DNA from: Bacteroidia bacterium
GTDB taxonomy: Bacteria; Bacteroidota; Bacteroidia; J057; JADKCL01
Direction: 5' to 3'
DNA length: 64,000 nt
NCBI GenBank assembly: GCA_020635905.1
Contig: JACJYV010000009.1
Location: 1 to 64,000, forward strand
This document shows positions 1-9,680 of this stretch, piece after piece (position 1 is the first letter of the stretch; every line of letters starts with the position of its first letter). The position numbers and the translations under genes are program-made. A model generated the notes under the pieces. That model worked only from the letters and a program-made list of their open reading frames with translations. It did not search any database and was not told where the DNA came from.

Positions 1-309
1 GAGTCCAGGTTCGTCTACGATAGCCATCGGGGCCCGTCCCCCGTACAGGACCGGGCAATATCCAAAGGAGGAGATAGTCCGGTTTTTTGTACATTTTTAG
101 ACCGAATTTGAGGCACGCAGACTGAAACGCCGTTGATTCTATCTGCCTCCTTAATCCATCCCACCCTGGCTTCTTTCTTTTTCAGCGAATTCCTGTTTTG
201 GCGGGGATTTATTAACACCTATCCCCAACTTTTGAGCATTTGTGAACAAAGATTTTTGGGTTGGAATCTTTCTTTGCCCGAACTTTGGGCTATTAATCAG
301 CTTATTCAA
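1..309. other. leading stretch without a supported gene
   Basis: Nothing convincing is coded here. Short open frames exist on both strands but read as low-complexity or antisense sequence. The segment probably holds the promoter of the gene starting at 310. A gene entering from the left edge cannot be excluded for the first ~100 bases. Confidence 0.5.
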
Positions 310-1707
310 ATGGCCAAAAAGAAAAAGAAAAACAAAGCCGCCTTTTCCCCCAAAAATTACGTCGCAAACCAGGCGCGAAACCTTCCCATTGCAGGGGTGT
401 TTATCAACCCCGACTGGAGAGAGGACAACCTGGCCAACATTCTTGTGGCGCGGGAGCATACCAACGGGCATATTACGGTGGGAATTTATCTGGTAGATTT
501 GTTTTGCCTGGGTTTGAAGGATACCATTTACGAATTCAATATTCCCCGTTTTGAATTTGAAGAAAAATACAGGAAAAGCAAATTTGCCCAAATTTGGGGG
601 CCATGCTCCTACGAATTGGCCCATAATATCATTTACGGGGGGATAGAGTATGCAGAGGAATTGGGACTTCAGCCTCACCGCGACTGGAGAATCACCCAGG
701 GGATTCTGGAGGAGGATGACGAAAAGGTGGAATTGATGGATATTGAATTTGGAGACAAGGGAGTTCCCCACCTGATTATTTTCGAGGGACAAAATTACCT
801 CCGTGAAATGTCCGTATTGAGTAAAACCCTGGGCCCGGGAAATTTCCTGGTTTCCCATCTGCAGGTAGACCAGGATGAGGATTGGGATGAAGAGGAGGAT
901 TTTTTTGATGATGAAGAGGAGGATTTTGAAATGGATTTTTCACATCCGGATCCGTTTCAATGGACTTCCGATGATTGGGCCATTTTTCTTGAGGATGAAG
1001 AAGTGCTTCCTTTTCCCGTGTATGCCCGTGCGATTGACTGCCTCTATCGCTTAAGTGATAAGGAAGCTACCGTGAATACGGATGGGTGGGAGGAAGAGTA
1101 CAAAAAATTTGTGCCAGCCAACTTTGAAATTTCAGGTATAGTTGACCCTGAAGATGAGGATGAATATGTCGAGTCGATCAATTTATTCGCTAGTGTAGCG
1201 GGGGCTGGAAAAAACCTTTTGAAAAAGATCAAAAAGTTATTCCATAATCACCCTGAAAACGAAATTCTCAGGGAAATAATTCTTGAATTTCTGCTGACCG
1301 AATTTGATGCTAAAGATGCAGGGCCCCTGGCCAGGGAATTTTTTCAGTCCTTTCCGGAATCAATTGGAGCCAAAACAAAAATGGCTGAGTTTTTAATCAG
1401 AGTAGGAGATTTGGACGGGGCGATGGAAATAATGGGAGGAAGTTTTTCATTGGTGAAGCTTTTTCCCGGCCAACAAAAATTCACTGGGATGGAGCTGATG
1501 CATGTGCTTGACCTGGCTATTTTTTATTACGTCACAAAATTTGAAATCAGTAAGGCCACCATGTACAGCGAATGGGAATGGAATCTTTTTGCGGGGAATG
1601 GTGTGAATCTATCGGGGTTGAGAGCCATAACGGACTTCAAAGAAAGTCAAATGCCTGACCTGCGGGTCATCATAGAAGGTTTGGAATCAGAAGGTAAAAT
1701 TCGCTAA
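310..1707 (+). CDS. conserved-looking acidic protein of unknown function
   Basis: Encodes 465 aa. I take the ATG at 310, which gives a lysine-rich N-terminus (MAKKKKKNK); an in-frame ATG at 133 would add 59 residues that look like untranslated sequence. No signal peptide or membrane segment follows, so a cytoplasmic location is inferred. A compact N-terminal domain (residues ~20-180) has aromatic and histidine-rich motifs such as CSYELAHNIIYGG and GLQPHRDW. It is followed by a run made almost wholly of Asp/Glu (~187-212) and a C-terminal helical region that may be a degenerate helical repeat. I do not recognise the family. It stands alone, convergent with the FAD oxidoreductase gene. Confidence 0.75.
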   Translation: MAKKKKKNKAAFSPKNYVANQARNLPIAGVFINPDWREDNLANILVAREHTNGHITVGIYLVDLFCLGLKDTIYEFNIPRFEFEEKYRKSKFAQIWGPCSYELAHNIIYGGIEYAEELGLQPHRDWRITQGILEEDDEKVELMDIEFGDKGVPHLIIFEGQNYLREMSVLSKTLGPGNFLVSHLQVDQDEDWDEEEDFFDDEEEDFEMDFSHPDPFQWTSDDWAIFLEDEEVLPFPVYARAIDCLYRLSDKEATVNTDGWEEEYKKFVPANFEISGIVDPEDEDEYVESINLFASVAGAGKNLLKKIKKLFHNHPENEILREIILEFLLTEFDAKDAGPLAREFFQSFPESIGAKTKMAEFLIRVGDLDGAMEIMGGSFSLVKLFPGQQKFTGMELMHVLDLAIFYYVTKFEISKATMYSEWEWNLFAGNGVNLSGLRAITDFKESQMPDLRVIIEGLESEGKIR

Positions 1708-1728
1708 TCTGTAAGCGTTAAAGCCCCC

Positions 1729-3051
1729 TCACTTCCCCGCCAAAGCCTTATCCACGCCCCGGTCAACCAGACCCAGGCCAAAGTCCACCATGTTGGAAAC
1801 CAGCCATTTGAATGGCTCGGGGGGTATGGGGAATGTGCGGCGTTGCAGCACATGGCCCAGGGGGTGCTGTTTGCCCTGCACATTTTCTGCCAGGATTTCT
1901 CCAACCAGCAGGGTCTGAGGCACGCCGTGACCGGCGTAGCCCATGCCATAATGCAGATTGCCATTTTTGCCAATCTGACCAATGCCCGGCATAAAATCGA
2001 GGGGAATGCCTATCCAGCCGCCCCAGAAGGTAGCCAGGTCGAGGTCGGCGAGTTCGGGAAAGCGCCAGCGGAAAACCTGTTCGATCTGGGCCGCCATTTT
2101 GGGCTGGGACAGGTTGTCGAGCTGAAATCCGTAGGGGATTTTTACAAATTTACCCCCGGCAATGAGGGTGCCCCGCTCGGTGAGGCGGTAGCTTTCCAGC
2201 TTTTCGTGGGCCGTATAAAGGCCTTCCTTGCCCGGCCATTTCAGGCGTTCCCGCTGTTCCTGAGTCAGCGGCGCTGACTCAAACATACCTGCCCAAATGG
2301 GCGACATGAAGCGCTTTTTGTAACCCAACTGCATGGTAAAGGCATTGGTGGCCAGCACGGCCTGATCGGCCGTGACCACGCCGCGGGCAGTTTCCACGCG
2401 AATGGGCTTTCCTGCCTGGATTCGCACCACAGGGCTGTTTTCGTACAACTTTACCCCCGCATCAATCGCCAGTTGCCTGACCCGGGCCACCAGTTTGCCG
2501 GGATTGAGGGTGCCGCCCACGGGATCGTGGATGCCCGCCACAAAGGTGGGGGGAATGCCCCTTTCCAGCATGGCCTGCTGATCCAGAAATTTGAAATGGA
2601 GTTCCAGCCCTTTGCCCGCCTCTTCAAGCAATTTCAGGCGCTTGATCTGTTTGGGGTGGACTGCTGCATTGATGTTGCCATTGCCAATGTATTCACAATC
2701 AATCTGATGCTCTTTGATAAATTGCTCCAGACTTTCGACTGAGGTTTTGGCAAAGGCACAGAGTTCTTTGGCCCGTTCGGGCTTATTCAGTTTGAGCAGG
2801 GAAGGGTAATCCTTGCCAATCAGGCCGTCCACATAGCCCGAGTTGCGGCCGCTGGCGGCCGAACCTGCATATTCTCTTTCCAGAATGACCACCTCAACCC
2901 CTGCCTTGCGCAGGTTCAGGGCCGTATAGAGGCCGGTAAAACCACCCCCCACAATGACCACATCCGTCCTGATATCCTTTTCCAGCGCGGGACAGAGATT
3001 TTCGGGCCCTTTCCACCAGTTGCTGTGTTTTTGGGTGACGTGTTCTTTCAT
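1729..3051 (-). CDS. FAD-dependent amine/amino-acid oxidoreductase (DAO family)
   Basis: Encodes 440 aa, normal for the DAO superfamily. Near the N-terminus the dinucleotide-binding motif VVIVGGGFTGLYTAL is followed by an acidic residue at the end of beta-2 (VVILE). GRNSGYVDG and the C-terminal GMGYAGHGVPQTLLVGE fit the FAD-contacting regions of gamma-glutamylputrescine oxidase and glycine/D-amino-acid oxidase relatives. Oxidation of an amine or amino acid to imine with release of H2O2 is the family expectation; the substrate is unknown. The start lies 6 bp downstream of the stop of the patatin gene on the same strand, so the two are probably co-transcribed. Confidence 0.88.
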   Translation of the reverse strand: MKEHVTQKHSNWWKGPENLCPALEKDIRTDVVIVGGGFTGLYTALNLRKAGVEVVILEREYAGSAASGRNSGYVDGLIGKDYPSLLKLNKPERAKELCAFAKTSVESLEQFIKEHQIDCEYIGNGNINAAVHPKQIKRLKLLEEAGKGLELHFKFLDQQAMLERGIPPTFVAGIHDPVGGTLNPGKLVARVRQLAIDAGVKLYENSPVVRIQAGKPIRVETARGVVTADQAVLATNAFTMQLGYKKRFMSPIWAGMFESAPLTQEQRERLKWPGKEGLYTAHEKLESYRLTERGTLIAGGKFVKIPYGFQLDNLSQPKMAAQIEQVFRWRFPELADLDLATFWGGWIGIPLDFMPGIGQIGKNGNLHYGMGYAGHGVPQTLLVGEILAENVQGKQHPLGHVLQRRTFPIPPEPFKWLVSNMVDFGLGLVDRGVDKALAGK

Positions 3052-3057
3052 GATTGA

Positions 3058-4860
3058 TCAGGGTAAGTTCAGGGCGGATTTCCATTCAGACACCCGTTCA
3101 GTGGCATAATTATATCCAATTTCGTACATGACCTTGACCGCATCCTGGTCCTGGGCCGAATATTTGCTCATGTCTGGCTCGATAAAGAGGTCAATCTCTG
3201 ATTTGTCAAAGATGCCGGCCAGGAGGTGGGTGGAGGCAAACAGCATGGATTGCACGATACTGGCTCCGATTTTGGGGGAAATTACTTCGTGATTGAAGGG
3301 ATTGAGGCGTTTGCCCAGCAGATTCCAGCCTGAAACAGTGGGAGGGAAGTAGCCTACTTCCTGCAGGCCGGCCTTGCCAAAGGCGCTCACCACGATGATT
3401 TTGCCCGCGCCCATTTCATGGAGCACGTTGGTGGGGCAGGGATTGATAAATCCTCCGTCCACCAGCACATCGCCGTGGCTCATCACGGGGGGGAAAAGTC
3501 CCATCACAGATGAACTGGCCCGCACGGCTTCCCAAACGGGGCCCTGGCGATGGACTATCAGGTCGCCAGTGATGAGGCTGAGGGAAATGCAGAAATAATT
3601 GGTCCAGAGGTCTTCCAGGTCGAGATCACCAAAGAAATCCATGAATCCCTGGGTGATTTTTTCGCCTGAATAGAGGGAAACCATGGGGAAAGTCAGCTTG
3701 GTTACCTTGCTGAATTTTTCCATGCCCGCGGCCACCAGGTCGGGAATTTTATCGAGGGGAGGGCGATTGGAGAAAACTGCACCTGCGAATGCGCCACCCG
3801 AACTGCCACCCATGATGTCGAGCGGAATGCCGTTTTCGAGCATGGCATGCAGGATGCCGCCCTGCATGGAGGACTTGAAGCCGCCACCGCTGAGGGCCAG
3901 CCCGATCGAATTGCCGGTGACAAACCGGGCCAGTTTCTGCACATCTGCGGCATTATTTTTCACCATGTGGTGGTGACGAAACACCTTGCGGTCCTGCATC
4001 CATTTGCGCGTATGGGCAGGTTTTGTTCCAGGCTGATCATATATAATAGCCAGTTCGACCCGGGGATGATTGATGGATTCCAGTTCCTCCCACATTTGCT
4101 TTTCGGGGATTCCCTGTTCCTGAAAATGACTTCCCAATGCCACCAAAACCAAACAATCGACCCGGGCAGCGCAGGTTTTGGCCCAAACATCCCATTCTCC
4201 CCGGCAACTGTACACGGTCAGTTCCTGGCGGGGCTCGATTTCGGCAAGTTTGTGGCGAATGGCATTTCCGTCTGCGGGAGAATTATTTTTCAGACTGATC
4301 CCGCTTTGCTCCTCAAAAATCCGGGGAGAGATAAAGGTGGATTTTTTATAATGGGCAAGCGCCTTGATAAACTCGTGGCCAAATTCCTCCAGATCGATGC
4401 CCGGGGTGATGGGGAAAAGAAGCACGGAACGAATTTCGCCTTTGAACTGGAAGGTGCTTTTGCCCCGTTTGACCAGGGTTTGGGTAAAATCCAGGAAGGC
4501 GCCCTGGTGCATTTGCAGAATTTCCAGCAAGGCAGTGCGGTCAATTTGCAAAACGAGCGATTCCCTGAGTGCGGTCACGGTTGCCGAACGGGGTTGTTCC
4601 AGCAGGGCGGCAATTTCACCCACGATTTCGCCCCTCGAAATTTCGCCCAGGGTAGTCTTCACGCCCAGGGAATTTTGGGTGGTGGAAACGAAGCGACCAT
4701 CGAGCACCACAAAGGCAAAATTGCCTTTTTGCCCCTGTTCGATCAGTTTCTCGCCGCAGGCGAGGTGAATGAGGTTTTCCTCACGGGTCAAAGCCTGAAG
4801 GCGGTCCAGGGGGATGTGTTGAAAATAGGAGATGGATTGCAGAAATTCCGGGCTGATCAT
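3058..4860 (-). CDS. patatin-like phospholipase with N-terminal cyclic-nucleotide-binding domain
   Basis: Encodes 600 aa. Residues ~15-130 form a cNMP-binding/Crp-type beta-roll (GEKLIEQGQKGNFAFVVLDG, then RGEIVGEIAALLEQPRSATV). The C-terminal half is a patatin domain: oxyanion glycines SGGGFKSS near 325, nucleophile elbow GGSSGG near 349, and the dyad aspartate in DGGFINP near 468. This order matches bacterial NTE/RssA-like serine hydrolases that cleave phospholipid or lysophospholipid acyl chains, with the cNMP-like domain as a possible regulatory or membrane-docking module. No signal peptide is seen. It is the first gene of a tight pair with the FAD oxidoreductase downstream. Confidence 0.9.
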   Translation of the reverse strand: MISPEFLQSISYFQHIPLDRLQALTREENLIHLACGEKLIEQGQKGNFAFVVLDGRFVSTTQNSLGVKTTLGEISRGEIVGEIAALLEQPRSATVTALRESLVLQIDRTALLEILQMHQGAFLDFTQTLVKRGKSTFQFKGEIRSVLLFPITPGIDLEEFGHEFIKALAHYKKSTFISPRIFEEQSGISLKNNSPADGNAIRHKLAEIEPRQELTVYSCRGEWDVWAKTCAARVDCLVLVALGSHFQEQGIPEKQMWEELESINHPRVELAIIYDQPGTKPAHTRKWMQDRKVFRHHHMVKNNAADVQKLARFVTGNSIGLALSGGGFKSSMQGGILHAMLENGIPLDIMGGSSGGAFAGAVFSNRPPLDKIPDLVAAGMEKFSKVTKLTFPMVSLYSGEKITQGFMDFFGDLDLEDLWTNYFCISLSLITGDLIVHRQGPVWEAVRASSSVMGLFPPVMSHGDVLVDGGFINPCPTNVLHEMGAGKIIVVSAFGKAGLQEVGYFPPTVSGWNLLGKRLNPFNHEVISPKIGASIVQSMLFASTHLLAGIFDKSEIDLFIEPDMSKYSAQDQDAVKVMYEIGYNYATERVSEWKSALNLP

Positions 4861-5222
4861 TTGGCCAGATTGATTGATTAAGCAGACAAATTAAAGCCTT
4901 TGAGGCAGAGGGGCAAGAAAATATTAAAAATAGCTGGGAGTGGTCAGCGCAAAAGCCCAGGAGGGGCTTCCTCTTCTGACCTGAAGGGTCAGCTTTGAAC
5001 TCATACAAATGCAAACCTCCAACAAATCAAATCCAGGTAAGGAACCGATCAGGTTCTTTACCCAAAATGTCTGCCCCTTTGGAAAAGGAGGAAATCTTGC
5101 CAGCTCTGACCAAAAGCCCTCAGAAGTGGACGGTGAGCCCTTGCCCGTGGACCGTTAACTAAAAATTTTCCTTATATTGAAATGGATTAGAAAAAGACTG
5201 AATTGTTTCCTCAATAAATTTT
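4861..5222. other. divergent intergenic region, no gene seen
   Basis: About 360 bp between the divergent patatin and T9SS-protein genes. No frame looks real. It becomes AT-rich just before 5223, as expected for a promoter, but no clean Bacteroidota -33/-7 pair (TTTG and TAnnTTTG) could be fixed. Confidence 0.4.
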
Positions 5223-8171
5223 ATGCGAAAGAATCTCTACCCGGCTGCTTTTGTTTTGTTATTGCTCTGGATTTTCCCGCAATTCCTGGATGCCCAGGCA
5301 GGCAGACAGGGCTTTTGGAATGATCCCCTGCAAGCCCGCAGTTTTGTGCAAAACCAGGGTCAATTTGATGCCCGCCTGAAGGGGGAACCCGTTAATTTTG
5401 GCTTTGAGGGCAACGGACACCATGTTTTTCTGGGCAATGGGAAGATCTACTACCAATTGTACAGGATCGAGCATAAGAAGAAAACGGAGGAGGATAAGAA
5501 GAAAAGGTACCTGCAAAAGATCAATGGCTTTGCAAGTCAGGAGGCCTTTACGGCCTTTGCTGAGGCGGGCGACCGCATCATTTTTCATTCAGATCTGCTG
5601 GTGGCCGAATGGGTGGGAGCCAATCCAAACATGGAATTGGTGCCTTCTGATAAGGATAATTTTACCCACAGCTACGAATACCGCGAGGGAAACAAATTCA
5701 AAACCCGGGAAGGCATTTCCTCCTGGAAAAAAGTGACCTACCGCAACCTCTACGACCACATTGATGTGGAGTACGAATTGCACCCCCAATCCGGGGTGAA
5801 ATATACCCTGATCCTGCACCCGGGAGCGGACATTTCTCAGGTCAGGTTGCGTTATTCCAAATTGCCCGAACTGAAAAATGACGGCCGCATCGTGACTCCC
5901 ACCCGTCTGGGTGAGGTTGTGGATCATCCTCCCTTCACCTTTTACCAAAACTCTAACCAGGAAATCGTTTCTGGCTACGCCCTTCAGGACCATGACATAA
6001 CCTTTAAGCTGTCGGGCTATGATGCCTCCCAGACCGTGGTAATTGATCCCTGGACCAATCTCCCCAACGACCCGGGCTCCAACTGGAACAGCGCTTGGGA
6101 ATGCGAAACGGATGCGCTCGGCAATGCCTACGCCATCTTCGGGGCCATGCCCCTTCAGTTGCGCAAGTACAACGCCGCGGGCGCCATTCAATGGACCTAC
6201 AACACCACCTACGACACCACCTCCTGGCTGGGCACTTTTGTCACGGACGATGCGGGAAATTCCTTTGTCACCAATGGCTCGACCGCCGCTTTGCGCCGGG
6301 TAAATACCGCCGGGGGACTGGTCTGGAGCGTGGGCAATATTACGGGGCAGCTGCTGGGTGAATTCTGGAATATTGCCTTCAACTGCGACCAAACCCGCCT
6401 CATCACGGGCGGAACGGGCGGACTTTTTGTGCCCGAACCTTATATCTACGAGGTCAATATGGTCAACGGGGCCCTGTTGGGTAGCGTATTGGTGCACCAG
6501 GGCACAGGTCTGTTCAGCCCCTCTGAAGTCCGGGCCATCACGGCCACTGAAAACGCCAAATATTACTGGCTGACCCACGATTCAATTGGATTTCTGAGTC
6601 AGAGTTTTGCCAGTTGTCCCGCTTCAGGCTCGTCTTTGATAGTGAATAATGGCTATGACCTGGGCTATAAATGCGAAAACTGGCGGGTGAATAATACGGG
6701 GATCGAAGCGATGGCTTATTTCGGGGGATTTATTTATGTCAACCGGGGCAATCGCATCGACAAACGAAACGTAAATACGGGAGCCATTGTGGCTACTGCA
6801 GCCATTCCTGCCGGGACCTTTACCAGCGGTTTTGGAGGTTCTCAGGTCGAAAACAGCGGCATAATCATCGACAATACGGGACGGATTTTCGTGGGCTCCA
6901 AGGGCTCGGTCTCCCAGTTTGACGTAAATCTCAACCTGGTGGCTACTTTTCCGGTCACGGGAGGTTATACGGTGTACGACGTCGATCTCACCTCCAGCGG
7001 GCAGCTGATTGCCTGCGGATCAACGGGTAATTCTGGCTCGGCCAGCCGTACAGGTACGGTCGAATCTCTGGGCGTAATTGGCAGCGCTCCCTATGTGATG
7101 CCCTGTTGCGATGCCTCCATTTGTGCGGTTGGGCCTTTCTGTGATACGGATGGCCCGGTAAATCTGACGCCGGGTGTCGCCGGCGGAACCTGGAGTTCCA
7201 CGGCTCCCGGCTTCAATGCCGTGACCGGCACTTTCGATCCCTCCGTGGCCGGCATTGGCACCTATACTTTCCATTACACCCAGCCTTGTGGCTCCGATTC
7301 TCTGGTGGTGGATGTACAGTTTTGCCCCACCCTCACCGTCTGCCGTCTGGGCAACGGCGACCTTTCAGTTACGGGCGGCACGGCACCTTATAACTGGGAG
7401 ACCGGCACCATTGTGCACAGTTGTCCATTCGGGCCGGGCTCGGGATGCAATTTTCTGACCCACTCCGTGGCCACCCTTACCTGGACCAATTTTGCAACCG
7501 GCAATATCGTGACTCCTCCTGCGGGTGCCGATACCGTGCACGTTTTCGACCCTTCCAATGAATTGTTTTCCTGGGATATCACCACCTTGCCCTCGTGTGT
7601 GGTGTTGCCTGCGGAAATGGTAACTTTTGAAGGAAAATCCGTAGATGAGCACACCAATGCTCTGCATTGGGTGACCAGTTCAGAAACAGATCTGGATCAT
7701 TTTACCCTGCAAAGCTCCCCCAATGGCACAGATTGGAAGGCCATCGCCACGGTCAGGGGCAAAGGCAGCCTGAACCAGGAAACGAGATATGACTTTACGG
7801 ATGGCGCCGCCTATGCCCCGGTTACTTTCTACAAGCTCGGCCTGACCGATCACAACGGCATGTATCGCCACCTTTACACCATTGAGATCAATTCCCAGAC
7901 CCACGAAAACCTGATCAACCATGTCTATCCCAATCCTGCGCGGGACGTCATTCACTTTACCTATACGGGCAGCGCTCAGGAAAATCAACCTTTGTTTGTA
8001 AAGCTGGTGAATACCCTGGGATCCGTTACCCAAACCAGGGTTTACACAGGCATGGGACAAATCGAAGATTTGTCCATGGAGGTCTCCGGCCTGGCTGCAG
8101 GAGTCTATTTCCTGTATTTCAGGCAGGGAAGCAGAACTGCTTACCGCAAGATTGTGGTGCAGGGAGGGTGA
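5223..8171 (+). CDS. large secreted protein with T9SS type A C-terminal sorting domain
   Basis: Encodes 982 aa with a signal peptide (residues ~1-26, hydrophobic core then DAQA). The N-terminal ~250 residues (beginning SFVQNQGQFD) resemble the DUF7948-type domain common at the start of large Bacteroidota surface proteins; this is recalled by eye. A beta-rich propeller-like middle follows, then a Cys-rich segment (CCDASICAVGPFCDTDG), and from about residue 905 a T9SS sorting domain with the PNP motif (HVYPNPARD) and a terminal KIVVQ strand. Export by the type IX system and attachment outside the cell is expected; substrate or adhesion target is unknown. Its stop at 8171 directly abuts the stop of the convergent VOC gene at 8172. 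Confidence 0.88.
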   Translation: MRKNLYPAAFVLLLLWIFPQFLDAQAGRQGFWNDPLQARSFVQNQGQFDARLKGEPVNFGFEGNGHHVFLGNGKIYYQLYRIEHKKKTEEDKKKRYLQKINGFASQEAFTAFAEAGDRIIFHSDLLVAEWVGANPNMELVPSDKDNFTHSYEYREGNKFKTREGISSWKKVTYRNLYDHIDVEYELHPQSGVKYTLILHPGADISQVRLRYSKLPELKNDGRIVTPTRLGEVVDHPPFTFYQNSNQEIVSGYALQDHDITFKLSGYDASQTVVIDPWTNLPNDPGSNWNSAWECETDALGNAYAIFGAMPLQLRKYNAAGAIQWTYNTTYDTTSWLGTFVTDDAGNSFVTNGSTAALRRVNTAGGLVWSVGNITGQLLGEFWNIAFNCDQTRLITGGTGGLFVPEPYIYEVNMVNGALLGSVLVHQGTGLFSPSEVRAITATENAKYYWLTHDSIGFLSQSFASCPASGSSLIVNNGYDLGYKCENWRVNNTGIEAMAYFGGFIYVNRGNRIDKRNVNTGAIVATAAIPAGTFTSGFGGSQVENSGIIIDNTGRIFVGSKGSVSQFDVNLNLVATFPVTGGYTVYDVDLTSSGQLIACGSTGNSGSASRTGTVESLGVIGSAPYVMPCCDASICAVGPFCDTDGPVNLTPGVAGGTWSSTAPGFNAVTGTFDPSVAGIGTYTFHYTQPCGSDSLVVDVQFCPTLTVCRLGNGDLSVTGGTAPYNWETGTIVHSCPFGPGSGCNFLTHSVATLTWTNFATGNIVTPPAGADTVHVFDPSNELFSWDITTLPSCVVLPAEMVTFEGKSVDEHTNALHWVTSSETDLDHFTLQSSPNGTDWKAIATVRGKGSLNQETRYDFTDGAAYAPVTFYKLGLTDHNGMYRHLYTIEINSQTHENLINHVYPNPARDVIHFTYTGSAQENQPLFVKLVNTLGSVTQTRVYTGMGQIEDLSMEVSGLAAGVYFLYFRQGSRTAYRKIVVQGG

Positions 8172-8612
8172 TTACCCGGGCTGCTTTTCCGCAAAACTGA
8201 CCATCCAGCTGATGCCGAATTTGTCGGTGAACATGCCAAAATAATCTCCCCAGAAGGTGCTGTTCATGGGCATGGTTACCGTTCCTCCGTTCGAAAGCCC
8301 GTTGAAAAGGCGGTCAGCTTCGGCTTTGCTGTCGGTGTTGATGGAGATGGAAAAATTATTTCCCTGCGTAAACCCCTTCGCCCACTCGCCGCCAGTGTCG
8401 CTGCCCATAAGCACTGTTTCCTTACTGATGGGCAGAGAAACGTGCATGATGAGATTTCCTTCCTCAGGACTCATTCCCTTGCCGTCTTCTGAAGGAGGCA
8501 TGTCTTTGAAGCGCCCGATATAAGGGATTTCGCCCCCGAAAACAGATTGATAAAATTTGAAGGCTTCTTCGCAGTTGCCGTTGAAGGTCAGATAAGCATT
8601 TACAGTTGTCAT
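8172..8612 (-). CDS. VOC-family (PhnB/glyoxalase-like) protein
   Basis: Encodes 146 aa. The pattern LTFNGNCEEAFKFYQSVFGG at the N-terminus and WGDYFGMFTDKFGISWMV near the C-terminus is typical of PhnB/3-demethylubiquinone-type members of the vicinal oxygen chelate fold. These small dimeric proteins often lack known enzymatic activity. No signal peptide. The start overlaps the stop of the upstream SRPBCC gene by 4 bp (ATGA overlap, 8609-8612), indicating translational coupling. VOC plus SRPBCC neighbours are a common stress or small-molecule-handling pairing, but no substrate can be assigned. Confidence 0.9.
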   Translation of the reverse strand: MTTVNAYLTFNGNCEEAFKFYQSVFGGEIPYIGRFKDMPPSEDGKGMSPEEGNLIMHVSLPISKETVLMGSDTGGEWAKGFTQGNNFSISINTDSKAEADRLFNGLSNGGTVTMPMNSTFWGDYFGMFTDKFGISWMVSFAEKQPG

Positions 8613-9166
8613 AGAGTTGGAGATGAATTGTTTTCCAGAATTTCTTTGAGGTTTTGCAGGCCCGTGCTCAGGTCGTCGCCGATCATTTTTTCAAAATCCA
8701 TGAAGGCCATCATGATATTCATGGGGTAGTCGACGTGGCCTTTGAAGCCCCATTTTACCTTGGTCTGATTTTCGCCGGCATCTTCTGTACTCATAAAGCA
8801 CTGCTCCGTGGATTCAAAGGGCCGGATAAAGCGCAATTCGAAATCCAGTCTTTCGCCTTCCGTGATCTTTTTGATTTCCTGTTCACCCTGGCCCACATCC
8901 TCATTTTCGCTGTCCCAGGCCGAAACAAATCCCACCGTACCATCCTTGCCAGTATAGGTCTTTTTCATGTTGGGGTCCATTTTGGCCCATTTGCTGTAAT
9001 TGTCCTGGTTTTTCAGCATTTTGATGTAGGCAAACACCTCCATTCTGGCCTGGTTGATGGTAACTTCGCGCTCCACCTCATAATCCTTTTTGAGAAAGAG
9101 GCCCACCACCAGGGGAATTGCGATCAGAATGACGATGGCAATCAGTACTTTCTTGAGAATTTTCAT
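8609..9166 (-). CDS. SRPBCC-family protein with N-terminal membrane anchor
   Basis: Encodes 185 aa. Residues ~4-25 (KKVLIAIVILIAIPLVVGLFL) form a hydrophobic segment, probably an uncleaved anchor. The remainder has the START/SRPBCC (polyketide cyclase/AHSA1-like) layout: VEREVTINQARMEVFAYI, the NYSKWAKMDP segment, strands around GERLDFELRFIRPFE, and a long C-terminal helix MGDDL-type region preceding the end. The fold binds hydrophobic ligands in a deep cavity. It is the first gene of a two-gene unit with the VOC gene. The 21-bp repeat array 1 lies about 170 bp upstream of its start. Confidence 0.85.
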   Translation of the reverse strand: MKILKKVLIAIVILIAIPLVVGLFLKKDYEVEREVTINQARMEVFAYIKMLKNQDNYSKWAKMDPNMKKTYTGKDGTVGFVSAWDSENEDVGQGEQEIKKITEGERLDFELRFIRPFESTEQCFMSTEDAGENQTKVKWGFKGHVDYPMNIMMAFMDFEKMIGDDLSTGLQNLKEILENNSSPTL

Positions 9167-9334
9167 TTTGTTCAGGGTTTAGGAATTGTTTGACAAAATT
9201 AGCAGATTTTGGGGAAATATTTGCTCAGGAATTGAATCTGGTAGAGGGGCTGCTGTAGCGGAGAAAGTCAGGTTAATTTCAGGATAGAACGACCTCAATT
9301 GCCCCAAATTCTTCAACCTGCCAATTTACTTCAT

Positions 9335-9680
9335 CCACCCAGCACAGAGCGGGGTTCACCTCGCAGTTTGGTAGGTCAACCCAGCAAAGTGGTAGGTCGA
9401 TCCAGCTCAGAGCTGGGTCAACCCAGCAAAGTGGTAGGTCGACCCAGTAATGAGCTGGGTCCACCTTGTACAACAGGTAGGTTGACCCAGTAAATTGGTA
9501 GGTCAACCCAGCAAAATGGTAGGTCAACCCAGCAAAATGGTAGGTTGACCCAGCAAAAAGGTAGGTCAACCCAGCAAGTTGGTAGGTCGATGTAGAAATG
9601 TGGTAGGTCGACCCAGCAAAGAGCGAGGTTGACCCAGCAAAAAGGTAGGTCGACCCAGTAATTTACTAGGTCGACCTAGT
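9335..9680. repeat. tandem repeat array 1, 21-bp period, about 16 units
   Basis: About 16 head-to-tail units, nearly all exactly 21 bp (one is 22). Typical unit: CAACCCAGCAAAATGGTAGGT. The junction TAGGT|CRACC is the most conserved part and approaches the palindrome AGGTCGACCT; the middle varies (CAGCAAAGTGG, CAGCTCAGAGCTGG, CAGTAATGAGCTGG). Units at the left edge (from ~9335) are degenerate and the right end closes with TAGGTCGACCTAGT. A 96-codon open frame runs antisense through part of it only because 21 is a multiple of 3. Array 2 at 39587-40368 has the same architecture. Confidence 0.93.

Noticed and set aside
3847..4881. 344-codon plus-strand frame
   Set aside because: Antisense to the patatin-like gene, with no recognisable motif.
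5589..6578. 329-codon minus-strand frame
   Set aside because: Antisense to the T9SS protein gene; composition matches a mirror frame.
9279..9569. 96-aa antisense protein rich in Trp, Val and Tyr inside array 1
   Set aside because: The frame is open only because 21 is a multiple of 3; it lacks a start context and conserved domain.
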